This document shows positions 8,559 through 21,887 of a stretch of 64,000 nucleotides of DNA, in pieces (position 1 is the stretch's first letter; each line of letters opens with the position of its first letter). A program made the translations under genes and the position numbers. Source of the stretch: Uliginosibacterium aquaticum (GTDB lineage Bacteria; Pseudomonadota; Gammaproteobacteria; Burkholderiales; Rhodocyclaceae); NCBI RefSeq assembly GCF_012972705.2, contig NZ_JABCSC020000001.1, positions 496,001-560,000 on the forward strand, written 5' to 3'. The notes under the pieces were generated by a model that saw only the letters and a list, made by a program, of their open reading frames with translations, was not told the DNA's origin and made no database searches.

Positions 8559-11500
8559 ATGGCGTACTCCTACACCGAGAAAAAACGCATTCGCAAGAGC
8601 TTTGCCAAGCGCGCAGCTGTTCTGGATGTGCCCTTCCTTTTGGCCACCCAATTGGAATCCTATACTTCGTTCCTGCAGACCGATCTGCTTGTAGAGGAAC
8701 GGCGCAACGAAGGCCTTCAAGCCGCCTTCACTTCCATTTTTCCGATCAGCTCGCATTCAGGTAATGCGCGCCTCGAATTCGTTCACTACATTCTCGGTGA
8801 GCCTGCATTCGATGTGAAGGAGTGCCAGCAGCGCGGCCTGACCTTCGCTTCGCCTTTGCGTGCTCGCGTGCGTCTGGTGATTCTTGATCGTGAAGCGTCC
8901 AAGGAAACCATCAAGGAAGTGAAGGAGCAGGAAGTGTATATGGGCGAAATTCCGCTCATGACCACGACCGGTTCTTTCGTCATTAATGGCACCGAGCGTG
9001 TCATCGTGTCGCAGCTTCACCGTTCCCCTGGCGTGTTCTTCGAGCACGACCGTGGCAAGACTCACAGCTCGGGCAAGCTGCTGTTCTCCGCGCGTATCAT
9101 TCCGTACCGCGGTTCCTGGTTGGACTTCGAGTTCGACCCTAAGGACTTCCTGTTCTTCCGCGTTGACCGTCGTCGCAAGATGCCGGTCACCATCCTGCTC
9201 AAGGCGATCGGGATGAACAACGAGGAAATCCTCTCCACCTTCCACGATTTCGAGTCTTTCGAACTGGCCGGAGAAGAGATCCGTTTCGAAGTGCTGCCCG
9301 AGCGCCTGCGTGGCGAAGTGGCCCGCTTTGACATTTTCGACCCCAAGGGCAATCTGATTGTCGGCAAGGACAAGCGCATCAATGCCAAGCATGTGCGTGA
9401 CATTGCCACGGCTGGCGTGACCTCGGTTGCGGTGCCGGAAGATTTCCTGCTGGGCCGCGCTTTGGCACATGACGTCGCTGACCCTGAGACCGGCGAAGTG
9501 CTGGCGCGTGCCAACGATGAGCTGACCGAAGACCTGCTGGCGAAGTTGTCCACTGCCGGCGTAAAGGGCTTCAAGACCCTCTACATCAACGATCTGGACC
9601 GTGGTGGTTACATCTCGCAGACTTTGCGCTCGGATGAAACCCTCGACCAGTGGCAAGCACGCGTGGCCATCTATCGCATGATGCGCCCGGGCGAGCCGCC
9701 CACCGAAGACGCCGTCGAGTCCCTCTTCAATAGCCTGTTCTATTCCGAAGACCGTTACGACCTGTCGGCTGTGGGCCGTATGAAGTTCAATCGTCGTGCC
9801 TATCCGGAAAAAATGGACGACAAGTCGCCGGAATGGCTCAAGCGCTTCTATGAGCGCGTCGGCCCGCAAGGCGAAGAGGGCTCTGGCGTTCTGGCCAACG
9901 ACGACATCATGGCCGTGATCGGCGTGTTGCTTGAGTTGCGTAACGGCCGTGGCGAAATCGACGATATCGATCACCTTGGTAACCGCCGTGTGCGTTGCGT
10001 GGGCGAGCTGGCCGAAAACCAGTTCCGTGCCGGTCTGGTGCGCGTCGAGCGCGCTGTCAAGGAACGCCTCGGCCAGGCCGAGAGCGACAACCTGATGCCG
10101 CACGACCTGATCAATGCCAAGCCGATTTCGGCCGCGATCAAGGAGTTCTTTGGCTCGTCCCAGTTGTCGCAGTTCATGGACCAGACCAATCCGCTGTCAG
10201 AAATCACCCACAAGCGTCGCGTGTCGGCTCTTGGCCCGGGCGGTCTGACGCGTGAGCGTGCCGGCTTTGAAGTGCGCGACGTGCACCCGACCCACTATGG
10301 TCGTGTGTGCCCGATCGAAACACCTGAAGGTCCGAACATCGGCCTGATCAACTCGTTGGCTGTATACGGCACGACGAACCGCCACGGCTTCCTCGAGACG
10401 CCGTATCGTCGCGTGATCGACAACAAGGTGACCGACCAGATCGATTACCTGTCGGCCATCGAAGAAGGTCAGTACATCATTGCCCAGGCCAACGCCCAGA
10501 TGGGTGACGATGGCAGCCTGCAAGGTGATCTGGTCTCTGCCCGCTACAAGGGTGAAGCCATGCTGGTCGAGCCGGGGCAGGTCCAGTACATGGACGTGTC
10601 GCCGTCGCAGATCGTGTCGGTCGCAGCTTCGCTGATCCCGTTCCTTGAGCATGACGATGCGAACCGCGCCTTGATGGGTGCGAACATGCAACGTCAGGCG
10701 GTGCCTTGCCTGCGTCCGGAAAAGCCGCTGGTCGGCACCGGCATCGAGCGCACCGTGGCGGTCGACTCGGGCACGACCGTGCAGGCCCTGCGTGGCGGCG
10801 TGGTGGATTACATCGATGCCAATCGCGTGGTGATTCGCGTCAATGACGACGAAACCGTGCCGGGCGAAGTCGGTGTCGATATCTACAACCTGATCAAGTA
10901 CACCCGCTCGAACCAGAACACCAACATCAACCAGCGCCCGATCGTGAAGATCGGTGATCGTCTGGCCAAGGGTGACGTGATTGCTGACGGCGCATCGACC
11001 GACCTGGGCGAACTCGCTCTGGGTCAGAACATGCTGGTCGCCTTCATGACCTGGAACGGCTACAACTTCGAAGACTCGATCCTGATCTCCGAACGCGTGG
11101 TGGCGGACGACCGCTTCACTTCGATCCACATCGAAGAGCTGACCGTCGTGGCGCGTGACACCAAGCTGGGGCCTGAGGACATCACCCGCGACATCGCGTC
11201 GCTGGGCGAAGCCCAACTGGGTCGTCTGGATGAGTCCGGCATCGTGTATATCGGCGCCGAAGTCGAAGCCGGTGACGTGCTGGTCGGCAAGGTCACGCCG
11301 AAGGGCGAGACCCAGCTGACGCCGGAAGAGAAGCTGCTGCGCGCCATCTTCGGCGAGAAGGCGTCTGATGTGAAGGACACCTCGCTGCGCGTGCCCTCGG
11401 GCATGAACGGCACCGTCATCGACGTGCAGGTCTTCACCCGCGAAGGCATCGAGCGCGACAAGCGCGCCCAGTCCATCATCGACGACATGCTGAAGAGCTT

Positions 11501-12692
11501 CCGTCTCGATCTGGCTGACCAGATGCGTATCGTGGAACGCGATACCTTTGAGCGTATCGAGCGCCTGATCATTGGCCAGGCCGCCAATGGCGGTCCGAAG
11601 AAGCTTGCCAAGGGTACCAAGATCGACAAGGCCTATCTGGAAACCCTCGAGCAGTACAACTGGTTTGACATCCGCATGGCCGACGACGCCGTGGCCGTCC
11701 AGCTGGAACAACTGCGCGAAGGTCTGGAAAAGACCCGCAAGGATTTCGATCTCGCGTTCGAAGCCAAGCGCAAGAAGCTGACCCAGGGCGATGAACTGCC
11801 CCCGGGCGTGCAGAAGATGGTCAAGGTCTATCTGGCTGTGAAGCGCCGCCTGCAGCCGGGCGACAAGATGGCTGGTCGTCACGGTAACAAGGGTGTGGTT
11901 TCCAAGATCCTGCCGGTCGAAGACATGCCCTACATGGAAAACGGTCTACCGGTTGATATCGTGCTGAACCCGCTGGGCGTGCCGTCACGGATGAACATCG
12001 GTCAGATTCTTGAAACCCACTTGGGCTGGGCTGCCAAGGGCTTGGGCGACAAGATCAGCGCCATGCTGCGTGCCGAAGCGACAGCCAAGGAAGTGCGCGC
12101 CCTGCTCGAAGAGATTTACAACAGCAGTGGCAAGGCTGAAGACATCAAGGGCCTCAAGGACGAAGAAGTCTTCGATCTGGCCGGTAATCTGCGCAAGGGC
12201 GTGCCCTTCGCAACGCCGGTGTTCGACGGTGCGACCGAAGAAGACATCGTGGGCATGCTCAAGCTGGCTGGCATGGATGCTGGCGGCCAGGTGTCGCTGT
12301 TCGATGGCCGCACGGGCGAATCCTTCGAGCGCAAGGTCACTGTCGGCTACAAGCATGTGCTGAAGTTGCATCACTTGGTTGATGACAAGATGCACGCCCG
12401 TTCGACCGGCCCGTACTCGCTCGTGACTCAGCAGCCGCTGGGTGGTAAGGCGCAGTTCGGTGGTCAGCGCTTCGGTGAAATGGAAGTGTGGGCACTGGAA
12501 GCCTATGGCGCGGCTTACACCCTGCAGGAAATGCTGACGGTGAAGTCCGATGACGTGACCGGCCGTACCAAGGTCTACGAAAACATCGTCAAGGGCGAGC
12601 ACAAGATTGATGCCGGCATGCCGGAATCCTTCAACGTGCTGGTGAAGGAAATCCGTTCGCTGGCGATCGACATCGACCTCGAGCGTTACTGA
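8559..12692 (+). CDS. rpoB: DNA-directed RNA polymerase subunit beta
   Basis: 1377 aa, full length for betaproteobacteria. It forms one pincer of RNA polymerase and much of the catalytic cleft. The N-terminus is [18 protein letters not shown]. The rifampicin pocket ([20 protein letters not shown], then [10 protein letters not shown]) keeps the drug-sensitive Asp, His and Ser residues. Downstream are the conserved [21 protein letters not shown] and [15 protein letters not shown] blocks and the C-terminal clamp ([22 protein letters not shown]). The ATG follows ggagcttcc. rpoC starts 28 nt after the stop. Confidence 0.99.
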   Translation: MAYSYTEKKRIRKSFAKRAAVLDVPFLLATQLESYTSFLQTDLLVEERRNEGLQAAFTSIFPISSHSGNARLEFVHYILGEPAFDVKECQQRGLTFASPLRARVRLVILDREASKETIKEVKEQEVYMGEIPLMTTTGSFVINGTERVIVSQLHRSPGVFFEHDRGKTHSSGKLLFSARIIPYRGSWLDFEFDPKDFLFFRVDRRRKMPVTILLKAIGMNNEEILSTFHDFESFELAGEEIRFEVLPERLRGEVARFDIFDPKGNLIVGKDKRINAKHVRDIATAGVTSVAVPEDFLLGRALAHDVADPETGEVLARANDELTEDLLAKLSTAGVKGFKTLYINDLDRGGYISQTLRSDETLDQWQARVAIYRMMRPGEPPTEDAVESLFNSLFYSEDRYDLSAVGRMKFNRRAYPEKMDDKSPEWLKRFYERVGPQGEEGSGVLANDDIMAVIGVLLELRNGRGEIDDIDHLGNRRVRCVGELAENQFRAGLVRVERAVKERLGQAESDNLMPHDLINAKPISAAIKEFFGSSQLSQFMDQTNPLSEITHKRRVSALGPGGLTRERAGFEVRDVHPTHYGRVCPIETPEGPNIGLINSLAVYGTTNRHGFLETPYRRVIDNKVTDQIDYLSAIEEGQYIIAQANAQMGDDGSLQGDLVSARYKGEAMLVEPGQVQYMDVSPSQIVSVAASLIPFLEHDDANRALMGANMQRQAVPCLRPEKPLVGTGIERTVAVDSGTTVQALRGGVVDYIDANRVVIRVNDDETVPGEVGVDIYNLIKYTRSNQNTNINQRPIVKIGDRLAKGDVIADGASTDLGELALGQNMLVAFMTWNGYNFEDSILISERVVADDRFTSIHIEELTVVARDTKLGPEDITRDIASLGEAQLGRLDESGIVYIGAEVEAGDVLVGKVTPKGETQLTPEEKLLRAIFGEKASDVKDTSLRVPSGMNGTVIDVQVFTREGIERDKRAQSIIDDMLKSFRLDLADQMRIVERDTFERIERLIIGQAANGGPKKLAKGTKIDKAYLETLEQYNWFDIRMADDAVAVQLEQLREGLEKTRKDFDLAFEAKRKKLTQGDELPPGVQKMVKVYLAVKRRLQPGDKMAGRHGNKGVVSKILPVEDMPYMENGLPVDIVLNPLGVPSRMNIGQILETHLGWAAKGLGDKISAMLRAEATAKEVRALLEEIYNSSGKAEDIKGLKDEEVFDLAGNLRKGVPFATPVFDGATEEDIVGMLKLAGMDAGGQVSLFDGRTGESFERKVTVGYKHVLKLHHLVDDKMHARSTGPYSLVTQQPLGGKAQFGGQRFGEMEVWALEAYGAAYTLQEMLTVKSDDVTGRTKVYENIVKGEHKIDAGMPESFNVLVKEIRSLAIDIDLERY

Positions 12693-12719
12693 ACCGCGAC
12701 TGGAATGGAGTAAAGATAG

Positions 12720-15700
12720 ATGAAAAGCCTGCTCGCTGACCTGTTCAAGCAAAGCCTGCCGAACGAAGAAGAGTTCGATGCGATTACCATCGGACTCGCT
12801 TCGCCAGACAAGATCCGCTCCTGGTCTTACGGTGAAGTCAAGAAGCCCGAGACCATCAACTACCGTACCTTCAAGCCGGAGCGCGATGGTCTGTTCTGCG
12901 CCAAGATCTTCGGCCCGGTCAAGGACTATGAGTGCCTGTGCGGCAAGTACAAGCGCCTCAAGCACCGTGGCGTGATCTGTGAGAAGTGTGGCGTTGAAGT
13001 CACCCTCTCCAAGGTGCGTCGTGAGCGCATGGGCCACATCGAGCTGGCCTCGGTGGTGGCGCACATCTGGTTCCTGAAGAGCCTGCCGAGCCGTCTCGGC
13101 ATGGTGCTCGACATGACCCTGCGCGATATCGAACGCGTGCTGTACTTCGAAGCCTTCGTGGTGGTCGAGCCGGGCATGACCCCGCTGACCCGCGGCCAGC
13201 TGCTGACCGAAGACGACTTCATCGCCAAGACCGAAGAGTACGGCGATGAATTTGTGGCGGTGATGGGCGCCGAAGGTATCCGTGGTCTGCTGCGTAACAT
13301 CGATATCCACAAGGAAATCGAGCGTCTGCGTTCGGAGCTGGAAACCACTGGCTCGGAAGCCAAGATCAAGAAGATCGTCAAGCGCCTGAAGGTGCTGGAG
13401 GCCTTTACCCAATCTGGCATCAAGCCGGACTGGATGATCATGGAAGTGTTGCCGGTGCTGCCGCCGGACCTGCGTCCGCTGGTGCCGCTGGATGGTGGCC
13501 GCTTTGCGACCTCCGATCTGAACGATCTGTATCGCCGCGTCATCAACCGGAACAACCGTCTGAAGCGTCTGCTCGAGCTGAAGGCGCCTGAAATCATCGT
13601 GCGCAACGAAAAGCGCATGCTGCAGGAAGCTGTTGACTCGCTGCTCGACAACGGCCGCCGGGGCAAGGCCATGACGGGCGCCAACAAGCGTCCGCTGAAG
13701 TCGCTGGCCGACATGATCAAGGGTAAGGGCGGTCGTTTCCGTCAGAACCTGCTCGGTAAGCGCGTGGACTACTCCGGTCGTTCCGTGATTACCGTGGGCC
13801 CGCAGCTCAAGTTGCACCAGTGTGGCCTGCCGAAGTTGATGGCGCTGGAACTGTTCAAGCCCTTCATCTTCAACAAGCTGGAACTGATGGGGCTGGCCAC
13901 GACCATCAAGCAGGCCAAGAAGCTGGTTGAGTCGCAAGAACCTGTGGTGTGGGACATCCTCGAAGAGGTGATCCGCGAACATCCGGTGATGCTCAACCGC
14001 GCACCGACCCTGCACCGCCTTGGTATCCAGGCTTTCGAACCGACCCTGATCGAAGGCAAGGCTATCCAGTTGCATCCGCTGGTTTGTGCTGCCTTTAACG
14101 CCGACTTCGACGGTGACCAGATGGCCGTTCACGTGCCGCTGTCGCTCGAAGCACAGATGGAATGCCGCACCCTGATGCTGGCCTCCAACAACGTGCTGTC
14201 GCCCGCCAACGGCGAGCCGATCATCGTTCCGTCGCAAGACGTGGTGCTGGGCCTGTATTACGCCACTCGTGCCGGCGTGAATAGCGCTGGCGAAGGCATG
14301 CTGTTTACCGACGTGTCGGAAGTCAAGCGCGCCTACGAATCCGGTCAGATCTCGCTGCACGCGAAGATCACCGTGCGTATTCGCGAAGTGGAAGTGGATG
14401 CTGATGGCAACAAGACCGAAACGGTCAAGCGCTACCACACCACGGCTGGCCGCTCCCTATTGTCCGAAATCCTGCCGGCAGGCCTGCCGTTCTCGGTGAT
14501 CGACAAGGCGCTGAAGAAGAAAGAAATTTCGCGCCTGATCAACACCTCCTTCCGCCGCTGCGGCCTGCGCGAAACGGTGATCTTCGCCGACAAGCTGATG
14601 CAGTTCGGTTTCCGTCTGGCCACGCGTGCTGGTATTTCCATTGCGGTGAAGGACATGCTTGTCCCCGCCGAAAAGGAAACCATCATCGGCGCCGCTGAAG
14701 CTGAAGTGAAGGAAATCGCCCAGCAGTATTCGTCCGGTCTGGTGACTGACGGTGAGCGCTATAACAAGGTTGTGGATATCTGGGGCCGCACGGGTGACCA
14801 GGTGGCCAAGGCCATGATGGATCACCTGGGCAAGGAGCCGGTGGTTGACCGCGAGGGCAACAACACCAAGCAGGAGTCCTTCAACTCGATTTACATGATG
14901 GCCGACTCCGGCGCGCGCGGTTCTGCCGCGCAGATTCGTCAGCTCGCCGGCATGCGTGGCCTGATGGCCAAGCCGGATGGCTCCATCATCGAGACGCCGA
15001 TCACCACGAACTTCCGTGAAGGTCTGAACGTTCTGCAGTACTTCATCTCGACCCACGGCGCACGTAAGGGCCTCGCGGATACCGCGTTGAAGACGGCTAA
15101 CTCAGGCTATCTGACACGTCGTCTGGTCGATGTGACCCAGGATCTGGTCGTGACCGAGGACGATTGCGAAACCACTAACGGTTTCGTGATGAAGGCCATG
15201 ATCGAAGGCGGTGAAGTGGTTGAGCCGTTGCGTGAGCGCATTCTTGGCCGCGTGGCTGCCGATGATGTGGTCAGCCCGGAAAGCCAGGAAACCGTCATCT
15301 ACGCCGGTTCGCTGCTGGACGAAGATGCGTGTGACCTGATTGATGCGCTGGGGATTGACGAAGTGCGCGTGCGCGCTCCGCTGACCTGCGAAACCCGCTA
15401 CGGTTTGTGCGCCAAGTGTTACGGCCGCGACCTCGGTCGTGGCAATCTGGTGAACGTCGGTGAAGCGGTGGGTGTGATCGCTGCTCAGTCGATCGGTGAG
15501 CCGGGCACCCAGCTGACCATGCGTACCTTCCACGTGGGTGGTGCCGCATCGCGAGCTGCTGTTGCAAGTTCGGTTGAAGCCAAGTCGGCGGGTATCGTGC
15601 GTTTCGCTGGCAACATGCGCTACGTCACCAATGCCAAGGGCGAGAAGATTGTTATCTCGCGTTCGGCTGAAGTCGTGGTGGCCGATGATGCAGGGCGCGA

Positions 15701-16931
15701 GCGTGAGCGTCACAAGCTCACCTACGGTGGCACGCTGCTGGTTGATGACGGTCAGACCGTCAAGGCCGGCGTCCAGCTGGCCGTGTGGGATCCGCACACC
15801 CGTCCGATCATCACCGAGTACTCGGGAACGATCAAGTTCGAGAACGTCGAAGAAGGCGCCACGGTAGCCAAGCAGATCGATGAAGTGACCGGTCTGTCGA
15901 CCCTGGTCGTCATTGACGCGAAGCGCCGCAGTGCCAGCACCAAGGGCGTGCGCCCGCAGGTCAAGCTGATCAACGATTCTGGCGAAGAAGTGAAGATCGC
16001 CGGCACTGATCATGCGGTGACCATCACCTTCCAGGTCGGCTCGCTTATCACGGTGAAGGATGGTCAGCAGGTGTCGGTGGGTGACGTGCTGGCCAAGATT
16101 CCGCAAGAGTCTGCCAAGACCCGTGACATTACCGGTGGTCTGCCGCGCGTTGCTGAGCTGTTTGAAGCCCGTGCGCCGAAGGACGCTGGTGTGTTGGCCG
16201 AAGTGACGGGCACCCTGTCCTTCGGAAAGGACACCAAGGGCAAGCAGCGCCTGGTGATTACCGAGCCGGATGGCACGGTGCATGAGTCGCTGATTCCGAA
16301 GGACAAGCATGTGCTGGTGCACGATGGTCAGGTGGTGCAGCGCGGCGAGTTGATCGTCGATGGCCCGGCTGATCCGCACGACATCCTGCGTCTCCAGGGC
16401 GTGGAGGCGCTGGCCCGCTACATCATCGACGAAGTGCAGGATGTGTATCGACTGCAAGGTGTGAAGATCAACGACAAGCACATTGAGGTGATCGTTCGCC
16501 AGATGCTGCGCCGCGTGATCGTGAGCGAGCCGGCAGAGAGTCGTTTCATCCGCGAAGAGCAAGTCGAGCGTTCCGAGGTGCTGGACGAAAACGACAAGCT
16601 CATTGCCGAAGGCAAGCTGCCTGCCAGCTACGAATACATGCTGCTGGGTATCACCAAGGCTTCGCTGTCTACCGATTCGTTCATCTCGGCGGCTTCCTTC
16701 CAGGAAACCACCCGTGTGCTGACCGAAGCGGCGATCATGGGCAAGAAGGATGATCTGCGCGGCCTGAAGGAAAACGTCATTGTCGGCCGCTTGATCCCGG
16801 CTGGTACCGGCCTGGCTTACCACCGCAACCGCCGCAATCAGACTCCGGGTCTGGATGCTGCAAATGCCTTGTTTGCTTCGCCGGAGGAAATTGCCGCGGT
16901 GGCTGAAGGCGAATCGCCCGACGTTGCTTGA
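12720..16931 (+). CDS. rpoC: DNA-directed RNA polymerase subunit beta'
   Basis: 1403 aa, full length. It carries the catalytic Mg site NADFDGD (460-466; D462, D464, D466). The N-terminal zinc ribbon is [19 protein letters not shown] and the second zinc site is [15 protein letters not shown]. The trigger-loop region ([12 protein letters not shown]) and the C-terminal omega-contacting part are intact. The RBS is tggag, 9 nt from the ATG. The stop codon TGA lies inside the -35 hexamer of the rpsL promoter. Confidence 0.99.
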   Translation: MKSLLADLFKQSLPNEEEFDAITIGLASPDKIRSWSYGEVKKPETINYRTFKPERDGLFCAKIFGPVKDYECLCGKYKRLKHRGVICEKCGVEVTLSKVRRERMGHIELASVVAHIWFLKSLPSRLGMVLDMTLRDIERVLYFEAFVVVEPGMTPLTRGQLLTEDDFIAKTEEYGDEFVAVMGAEGIRGLLRNIDIHKEIERLRSELETTGSEAKIKKIVKRLKVLEAFTQSGIKPDWMIMEVLPVLPPDLRPLVPLDGGRFATSDLNDLYRRVINRNNRLKRLLELKAPEIIVRNEKRMLQEAVDSLLDNGRRGKAMTGANKRPLKSLADMIKGKGGRFRQNLLGKRVDYSGRSVITVGPQLKLHQCGLPKLMALELFKPFIFNKLELMGLATTIKQAKKLVESQEPVVWDILEEVIREHPVMLNRAPTLHRLGIQAFEPTLIEGKAIQLHPLVCAAFNADFDGDQMAVHVPLSLEAQMECRTLMLASNNVLSPANGEPIIVPSQDVVLGLYYATRAGVNSAGEGMLFTDVSEVKRAYESGQISLHAKITVRIREVEVDADGNKTETVKRYHTTAGRSLLSEILPAGLPFSVIDKALKKKEISRLINTSFRRCGLRETVIFADKLMQFGFRLATRAGISIAVKDMLVPAEKETIIGAAEAEVKEIAQQYSSGLVTDGERYNKVVDIWGRTGDQVAKAMMDHLGKEPVVDREGNNTKQESFNSIYMMADSGARGSAAQIRQLAGMRGLMAKPDGSIIETPITTNFREGLNVLQYFISTHGARKGLADTALKTANSGYLTRRLVDVTQDLVVTEDDCETTNGFVMKAMIEGGEVVEPLRERILGRVAADDVVSPESQETVIYAGSLLDEDACDLIDALGIDEVRVRAPLTCETRYGLCAKCYGRDLGRGNLVNVGEAVGVIAAQSIGEPGTQLTMRTFHVGGAASRAAVASSVEAKSAGIVRFAGNMRYVTNAKGEKIVISRSAEVVVADDAGRERERHKLTYGGTLLVDDGQTVKAGVQLAVWDPHTRPIITEYSGTIKFENVEEGATVAKQIDEVTGLSTLVVIDAKRRSASTKGVRPQVKLINDSGEEVKIAGTDHAVTITFQVGSLITVKDGQQVSVGDVLAKIPQESAKTRDITGGLPRVAELFEARAPKDAGVLAEVTGTLSFGKDTKGKQRLVITEPDGTVHESLIPKDKHVLVHDGQVVQRGELIVDGPADPHDILRLQGVEALARYIIDEVQDVYRLQGVKINDKHIEVIVRQMLRRVIVSEPAESRFIREEQVERSEVLDENDKLIAEGKLPASYEYMLLGITKASLSTDSFISAASFQETTRVLTEAAIMGKKDDLRGLKENVIVGRLIPAGTGLAYHRNRRNQTPGLDAANALFASPEEIAAVAEGESPDVA

Positions 16932-16955
16932 CGGAGTTTGCGGGAGTCGTATAGA
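16928..16955 (+). promoter_or_regulatory. Sigma70 promoter for the str operon, overlapping the rpoC stop
   Basis: TTGACG (16928-16933; contains the rpoC TGA), a 16-nt spacer, then TATAGA (16950-16955) and a GC-rich stretch CTCCCGCG downstream, as in stringently controlled promoters. It would start transcription about 100 nt before rpsL. Confidence 0.7.
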
Positions 16956-16962
16956 CTCCCGC
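16940..16962 (+). repeat. Perfect inverted repeat around the rpsL promoter -10
   Basis: GCGGGAGTC-GTATA-GACTCCCGC is a 9-bp perfect stem with a 5-nt loop. The loop and the start of the right arm are the -10 element. No T-tract follows, so it is not a classic terminator. In RNA it can form only in transcripts reading through from rpoC. Confidence 0.8.
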
Positions 16963-16972
16963 GTCTTGGGAT

Positions 16973-16996
16973 GGGCCGGCCAATCGCAGCCGGCCC
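16973..16996 (+). repeat. Leader hairpin upstream of rpsL
   Basis: GGGCCGGC, loop CAATCGCA, GCCGGCCC: a perfect 8-bp stem in the rpsL 5' leader, followed by tgtattgtttg. It may be an attenuator or a mRNA-stability structure; its role is inferred. Confidence 0.5.
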
Positions 16997-17060
16997 TGTA
17001 TTGTTTGATCGCGGCCCGTGCCGGAATTTTCCGGCTGGTGGTGAGATCCGAGGAAAAGTA

Positions 17061-17438
17061 ATGCCAACTATCAATCAACTCGTTCGCAAGGGCCGCGAGG
17101 CTCAAGTGACGAAAAGCAAGGTGCCTGCTCTGGAAGCGTGTCCCCAGAAGCGTGGCGTATGTACCCGTGTTTACACCACGACCCCGAAGAAGCCGAACTC
17201 GGCTCTGCGTAAGGTTGCCAAGGTGCGTCTGACCAACGGTTTTGAGGTTATTTCCTACATCGGCGGTGAAGGCCACAACCTGCAGGAACACTCGGTTGTG
17301 CTGATTCGCGGTGGTCGTGTGAAGGATTTGCCGGGTGTGCGTTATCACATCGTGCGCGGTTCGCTTGACCTGCAAGGCGTCAAGGATCGCAAGCAATCCC
17401 GCTCCAAGTACGGCGCCAAGCGCCCGAAAAAATCCTGA
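17061..17438 (+). CDS. rpsL: 30S ribosomal protein S12
   Basis: 125 aa. It sits at the decoding site and controls tRNA-selection accuracy. The ATG at 17061 gives [15 protein letters not shown], with an RBS (cgagg) upstream; the frame is open further up but within the leader. The [20 protein letters not shown] block keeps the streptomycin-sensitive Lys43, and [13 protein letters not shown] is intact. It is first gene of rpsL-rpsG-fusA-tuf. Confidence 0.98.
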   Translation: MPTINQLVRKGREAQVTKSKVPALEACPQKRGVCTRVYTTTPKKPNSALRKVAKVRLTNGFEVISYIGGEGHNLQEHSVVLIRGGRVKDLPGVRYHIVRGSLDLQGVKDRKQSRSKYGAKRPKKS

Positions 17439-17460
17439 TCATTGACGAAAGGAGATAGGC

Positions 17461-17931
17461 ATGCCCCGTCGTCGCGAAGTACCGAAGCGTGAAATTCTGC
17501 CGGATCCGAAGTTTGGCTCCCAGGATGTTTCCAAGTTCATCAACGTCATCATGGATAGCGGCAAGAAGTCGGTTGCCGAAGGTATCGTGTATGGCGCCTT
17601 TGCTGTGATCTCCAGCAAGTCCAGCAAGGACCCTCTGGAGATCTTTTCCACTGCAATCGCCAACGTCAAGCCGGTGGTTGAGGTGAAGAGCCGTCGCGTG
17701 GGTGGTGCAAACTACCAGGTGCCGGTTGAGGTCCGTCCGAGCCGTCGTATGGCTCTGTCGATGCGCTGGCTGCGTGAAGCTGCCCGCAAGCGCTCCGAGA
17801 AGACCATGGCTCAGCGTCTGGCCGGCGAGCTGCTTGAGGCCTCTGAAGGCCGTGGCGCCGCCATGAAGAAGCGTGACGAAGTGCACCGTATGGCTGATGC
17901 CAACAAGGCGTTCTCGCACTTCCGCTTCTGA
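17461..17931 (+). CDS. rpsG: 30S ribosomal protein S7
   Basis: 156 aa, normal length. It nucleates assembly of the 30S head and contacts the E-site tRNA. It begins [20 protein letters not shown], and conserved [17 protein letters not shown] is present. A very strong RBS (gaaaggagat) lies upstream. In enterobacteria S7 represses its own operon through the rpsL-rpsG junction. Here that junction is only 22 nt, so the same control is not obvious. Confidence 0.98.
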   Translation: MPRRREVPKREILPDPKFGSQDVSKFINVIMDSGKKSVAEGIVYGAFAVISSKSSKDPLEIFSTAIANVKPVVEVKSRRVGGANYQVPVEVRPSRRMALSMRWLREAARKRSEKTMAQRLAGELLEASEGRGAAMKKRDEVHRMADANKAFSHFRF

Positions 17932-17953
17932 TGATTGCGTGACAGGCAAGAGT

Positions 17954-17982
17954 CGGGCCCTGCAAAGGGCTCGATTTCTTTT
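17954..17982 (+). terminator. Attenuator-like hairpin between rpsG and fusA
   Basis: CGGGCCCT, loop GCAA, AGGGCTCG (8 bp, one G-U), followed by ATTTCTTTT. It lies about 70 nt ahead of the fusA start and could reduce fusA-tuf expression relative to rpsL-rpsG. Confidence 0.6.
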
Positions 17983-18051
17983 AACGAAAGCCTGTTTGCA
18001 TCTGCAAGATTTTGTTATTCAACCTGCTTCATTTGACTAGAGGCTGAAACC

Positions 18052-20148
18052 GTGGCACGCACTACCCCCATCGAGAGATATCGCAATATCGGTATCTCGG
18101 CACACATCGACGCCGGCAAGACCACCACCACCGAGCGTATCCTTTTCTACACCGGTGTTAATCACAAGATCGGCGAAGTGCATGATGGCGCAGCCACCAT
18201 GGACTGGATGGAGCAGGAGCAGGAGCGTGGTATCACCATCACCTCTGCTGCCACCACCTGTTTCTGGAAGGGTATGGCCGGCAATTTTGCCGATCACCGC
18301 ATCAACATTATCGACACCCCGGGGCACGTTGACTTCACGATTGAAGTCGAGCGCTCCATGCGTGTGCTGGATGGTGCTTGCATGGTTTATTGTGCTGTGG
18401 GTGGTGTTCAGCCCCAGTCTGAAACCGTGTGGCGTCAGGCCAACAAGTACAAGGTTCCGCGTCTGTCGTTCGTTAACAAGATGGACCGCACCGGCGCCAA
18501 CTTCTTCAAGGTGTACGACCAGCTGCGTACCCGCCTGAGCGCTAATCCGGTTCCGGTTGTGTTGCCGATCGGTGCTGAAGAGAACTTCACCGGCGTGATC
18601 GACCTGATCAAGATGAAAGCGATCATCTGGGATGAGGCCAGCCAGGGCACCAAGTTCAGCTACGAAGAGATTCCGGCTGATATGGCTGATACGGCTGCCG
18701 AGTGGCGCGAGAAGATGGTTGAGGCTGCTGCCGAGTCGTCTGAGTCCATGATGGATAAGTATCTTGAGGCAGGTGATCTGTCTGAAGAAGAAATCATCAA
18801 GGGTTTGCGTGATCGCACCATCGCCTGTGAGATCCAGCCGATGCTGTGTGGTACTGCGTTCAAGAACAAGGGCGTGCAGCGCATGCTGGATGCTGTCATT
18901 GAATTCATGCCTTCGCCGGTGGATATCCCTCCGGTCAAGGGTTTGGATGAAGATGACAAGGAAACCGAGCGTCGGGCCGCTGATGACGAAAAGTTCTCGG
19001 CCTTGGCATTCAAGCTGATGACCGATAAGTATGTGGGTCAGCTGACCTTCATTCGTGTGTACTCCGGCGTGCTGAAGTCGGGCGACTCCGTGTATAACCC
19101 GATCAAGGGCAAGAAGGAGCGTATCGGCCGTCTGGTGCAGATGCACGCCAATGACCGCAAGGAGATTGACGAAGTGCGTGCAGGCGACATCGCTGCCGCC
19201 ATCGGCCTGTCTTCCGTAACTACGGGTGAAACTCTGTGTCCGCCCGATAGCATCGTGACCCTGGAGCGCATGGTGTTCCCGGATCCGGTGATTCACGTGG
19301 CTGTTGAGCCGAAGACCAAGGGCGACCAGGAAAAGATGGGTATCGCTCTGGGGCGTCTGGCTCAGGAAGATCCGTCCTTCCGCGTGCGTACTGATGAAGA
19401 GTCTGGCCAAACCATCATCTCCGGTATGGGCGAGTTGCACCTGGAAATTCTGGTGGATCGCATGAAGCGCGAGTTTGGTGTTGAAGCCAACGTGGGCGCA
19501 CCGCAGGTGGCTTATCGCGAAACCATCCGCAAGGTTGTTGAGGATGCTGAAGGCAAGTTCGTCAAGCAGTCTGGTGGTCGTGGTCAGTATGGTCACGTCG
19601 TGATCAAGATCGAGCCGAACGAGCCGGGCAAGGGCTTTACTTTCGTGGATGCCATCAAGGGGGGGGTTGTGCCGCGCGAGTTCATCCCTGCGGTTGAAAA
19701 GGGCTTGATCGACAGCATCCCGAATGGCGTGCTGGCCGGTTTCCCGGTGGTGGATGTGAAGTGCACGCTGCACTTTGGTTCCTACCACGATGTGGACTCG
19801 AACGAAAACGCCTTCAAGATGGCGGCTTCGATGGCCTTCAAGGAAGGTTGCCGTCGCGCCAGTCCGGTGATTCTCGAGCCGATGATGGCTGTTGAGGTGG
19901 AAACGCCGGAAGACTTCATGGGCAACATCATGGGCGATCTTTCGGGTCGTCGCGGCATCGTGCTGGGCATGGAAGACCTGCCTGGCCAGATCAAGGCGAT
20001 CAAGGCTGAAGTGCCGCTGGCTGAAATGTTTGGCTACTCAACCACGATGCGTTCGCTGTCGCAGGGTCGTGCTACGTACTCCATGGAGTTCAAGCACTAC
20101 ACCGAAGCGCCGAAGAACGTCGCTGACGCCATCATCAACAAGAAGTAA
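18052..20148 (+). CDS. fusA: Translation elongation factor G
   Basis: 698 aa, full length, five-domain GTPase that drives ribosomal translocation. The P-loop is [13 protein letters not shown], followed by DTPGHVDF and NKMDR. Domain IV contains [15 protein letters not shown]. The start is GTG at 18052 ([15 protein letters not shown]) with agagg upstream. tuf copy 2 follows after 32 nt with its own RBS (aaggag). Only one fusA is in the window. Confidence 0.99.
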   Translation: MARTTPIERYRNIGISAHIDAGKTTTTERILFYTGVNHKIGEVHDGAATMDWMEQEQERGITITSAATTCFWKGMAGNFADHRINIIDTPGHVDFTIEVERSMRVLDGACMVYCAVGGVQPQSETVWRQANKYKVPRLSFVNKMDRTGANFFKVYDQLRTRLSANPVPVVLPIGAEENFTGVIDLIKMKAIIWDEASQGTKFSYEEIPADMADTAAEWREKMVEAAAESSESMMDKYLEAGDLSEEEIIKGLRDRTIACEIQPMLCGTAFKNKGVQRMLDAVIEFMPSPVDIPPVKGLDEDDKETERRAADDEKFSALAFKLMTDKYVGQLTFIRVYSGVLKSGDSVYNPIKGKKERIGRLVQMHANDRKEIDEVRAGDIAAAIGLSSVTTGETLCPPDSIVTLERMVFPDPVIHVAVEPKTKGDQEKMGIALGRLAQEDPSFRVRTDEESGQTIISGMGELHLEILVDRMKREFGVEANVGAPQVAYRETIRKVVEDAEGKFVKQSGGRGQYGHVVIKIEPNEPGKGFTFVDAIKGGVVPREFIPAVEKGLIDSIPNGVLAGFPVVDVKCTLHFGSYHDVDSNENAFKMAASMAFKEGCRRASPVILEPMMAVEVETPEDFMGNIMGDLSGRRGIVLGMEDLPGQIKAIKAEVPLAEMFGYSTTMRSLSQGRATYSMEFKHYTEAPKNVADAIINKK

Positions 20149-20180
20149 TCCCATCCAATTCAAGATCGAAGGAGCTAGAA

Positions 20181-21371
<1,191 letters not shown>

Positions 21372-21383
21372 TTCATGTTTGAG

Positions 21384-21416
21384 CGGCGCGCCTGAGTGGC
21401 GCGCCGTTTGTTCTTT
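21384..21416 (+). terminator. Intrinsic terminator after tuf copy 2
   Basis: A perfect 9-bp stem CGGCGCGCC / GGCGCGCCG with loop TGAGT, followed by TTTGTTCTTT. It is only 12 nt after the tuf stop and 30 nt before rpsJ. I found no convincing promoter between it and rpsJ, so termination is probably incomplete. Confidence 0.75.
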
Positions 21417-21445
21417 GTGCTCTTTACCGCTCTTTTGGAAACATC

Positions 21446-21757
21446 ATGGCAAATCAGAAAATCCGCATCCGTCTGAAGGCATTTGACTATCGCCTGATCG
21501 ATCAGTCCGCTCAGGAAATTGTTGAAACCGCCAAGCGCACTGGCGCTGTGGTTCGTGGCCCGGTTCCCATGCCGACCAAGATCGAGCGCTTTGACATCCT
21601 GCGCTCGCCGCACGTGAACAAGTCTTCGCGGGACCAGTTCGAAATCCGTACTCATCTGCGTCTGATGGATATCATCGACCCGACCGACAAGACGGTTGAC
21701 GCGCTGATGAAGCTGGATCTGCCGGCTGGCGTGGATGTTGAAATCAAGCTGCAATAA
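21446..21757 (+). CDS. rpsJ: 30S ribosomal protein S10 (NusE)
   Basis: 103 aa. It is a 30S head protein and, as NusE, a partner of NusB and NusG in antitermination. It starts [19 protein letters not shown] and contains [29 protein letters not shown] (shown in part: [16 protein letters not shown]). It is the first gene of the S10 operon but is separated from rplC by 130 nt containing a promoter and a hairpin, unlike the tight spacing elsewhere in the operon. Confidence 0.98.
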   Translation: MANQKIRIRLKAFDYRLIDQSAQEIVETAKRTGAVVRGPVPMPTKIERFDILRSPHVNKSSRDQFEIRTHLRLMDIIDPTDKTVDALMKLDLPAGVDVEIKLQ

Positions 21758-21766
21758 CACTGCTGC

Positions 21767-21795
21767 TTGCGTAGTCGATCTGTTCTGAGTTAAAC
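21767..21795 (+). promoter_or_regulatory. Sigma70-like promoter upstream of rplC
   Basis: TTGCGT (21767-21772), a 17-nt spacer, TTAAAC (21790-21795) and a GC-rich TCCCGCGC stretch after the -10. The same downstream pattern occurs at the rpsL promoter. It would give rplC-rpsQ a start independent of rpsJ. Confidence 0.62.
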
Positions 21796-21832
21796 TCCCG
21801 CGCTTCGCGTTCAAGTGGGCGCGTGAGTTTTC
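21794..21832 (+). terminator. Hairpin overlapping the rplC promoter
   Basis: ACTCCCGCGC pairs with GCGCGTGAGT (9 of 10 bp), with a 15-nt loop, followed by TTTTC. The left arm overlaps the -10 and start region, so it can fold only in transcripts coming from rpsJ. It may stop upstream transcription where a new promoter begins. Confidence 0.5.
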
Positions 21833-21887
21833 ATTGCAGTACCAATTGCGATCCGGTCAATCGAAACCGGGTCATAGGAGAAAAAAC

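Noticed and set aside
11985-14438. An 817-codon open frame on the minus strand
   Set aside because: It lies antisense to rpoB/rpoC and exists only because of the codon bias of those genes; the translation has no recognisable domain.
15102-17396. A 764-codon minus-strand frame
   Set aside because: It is antisense to rpoC and rpsL, His/Gln-rich, spans an operon junction, and has no RBS or family resemblance.
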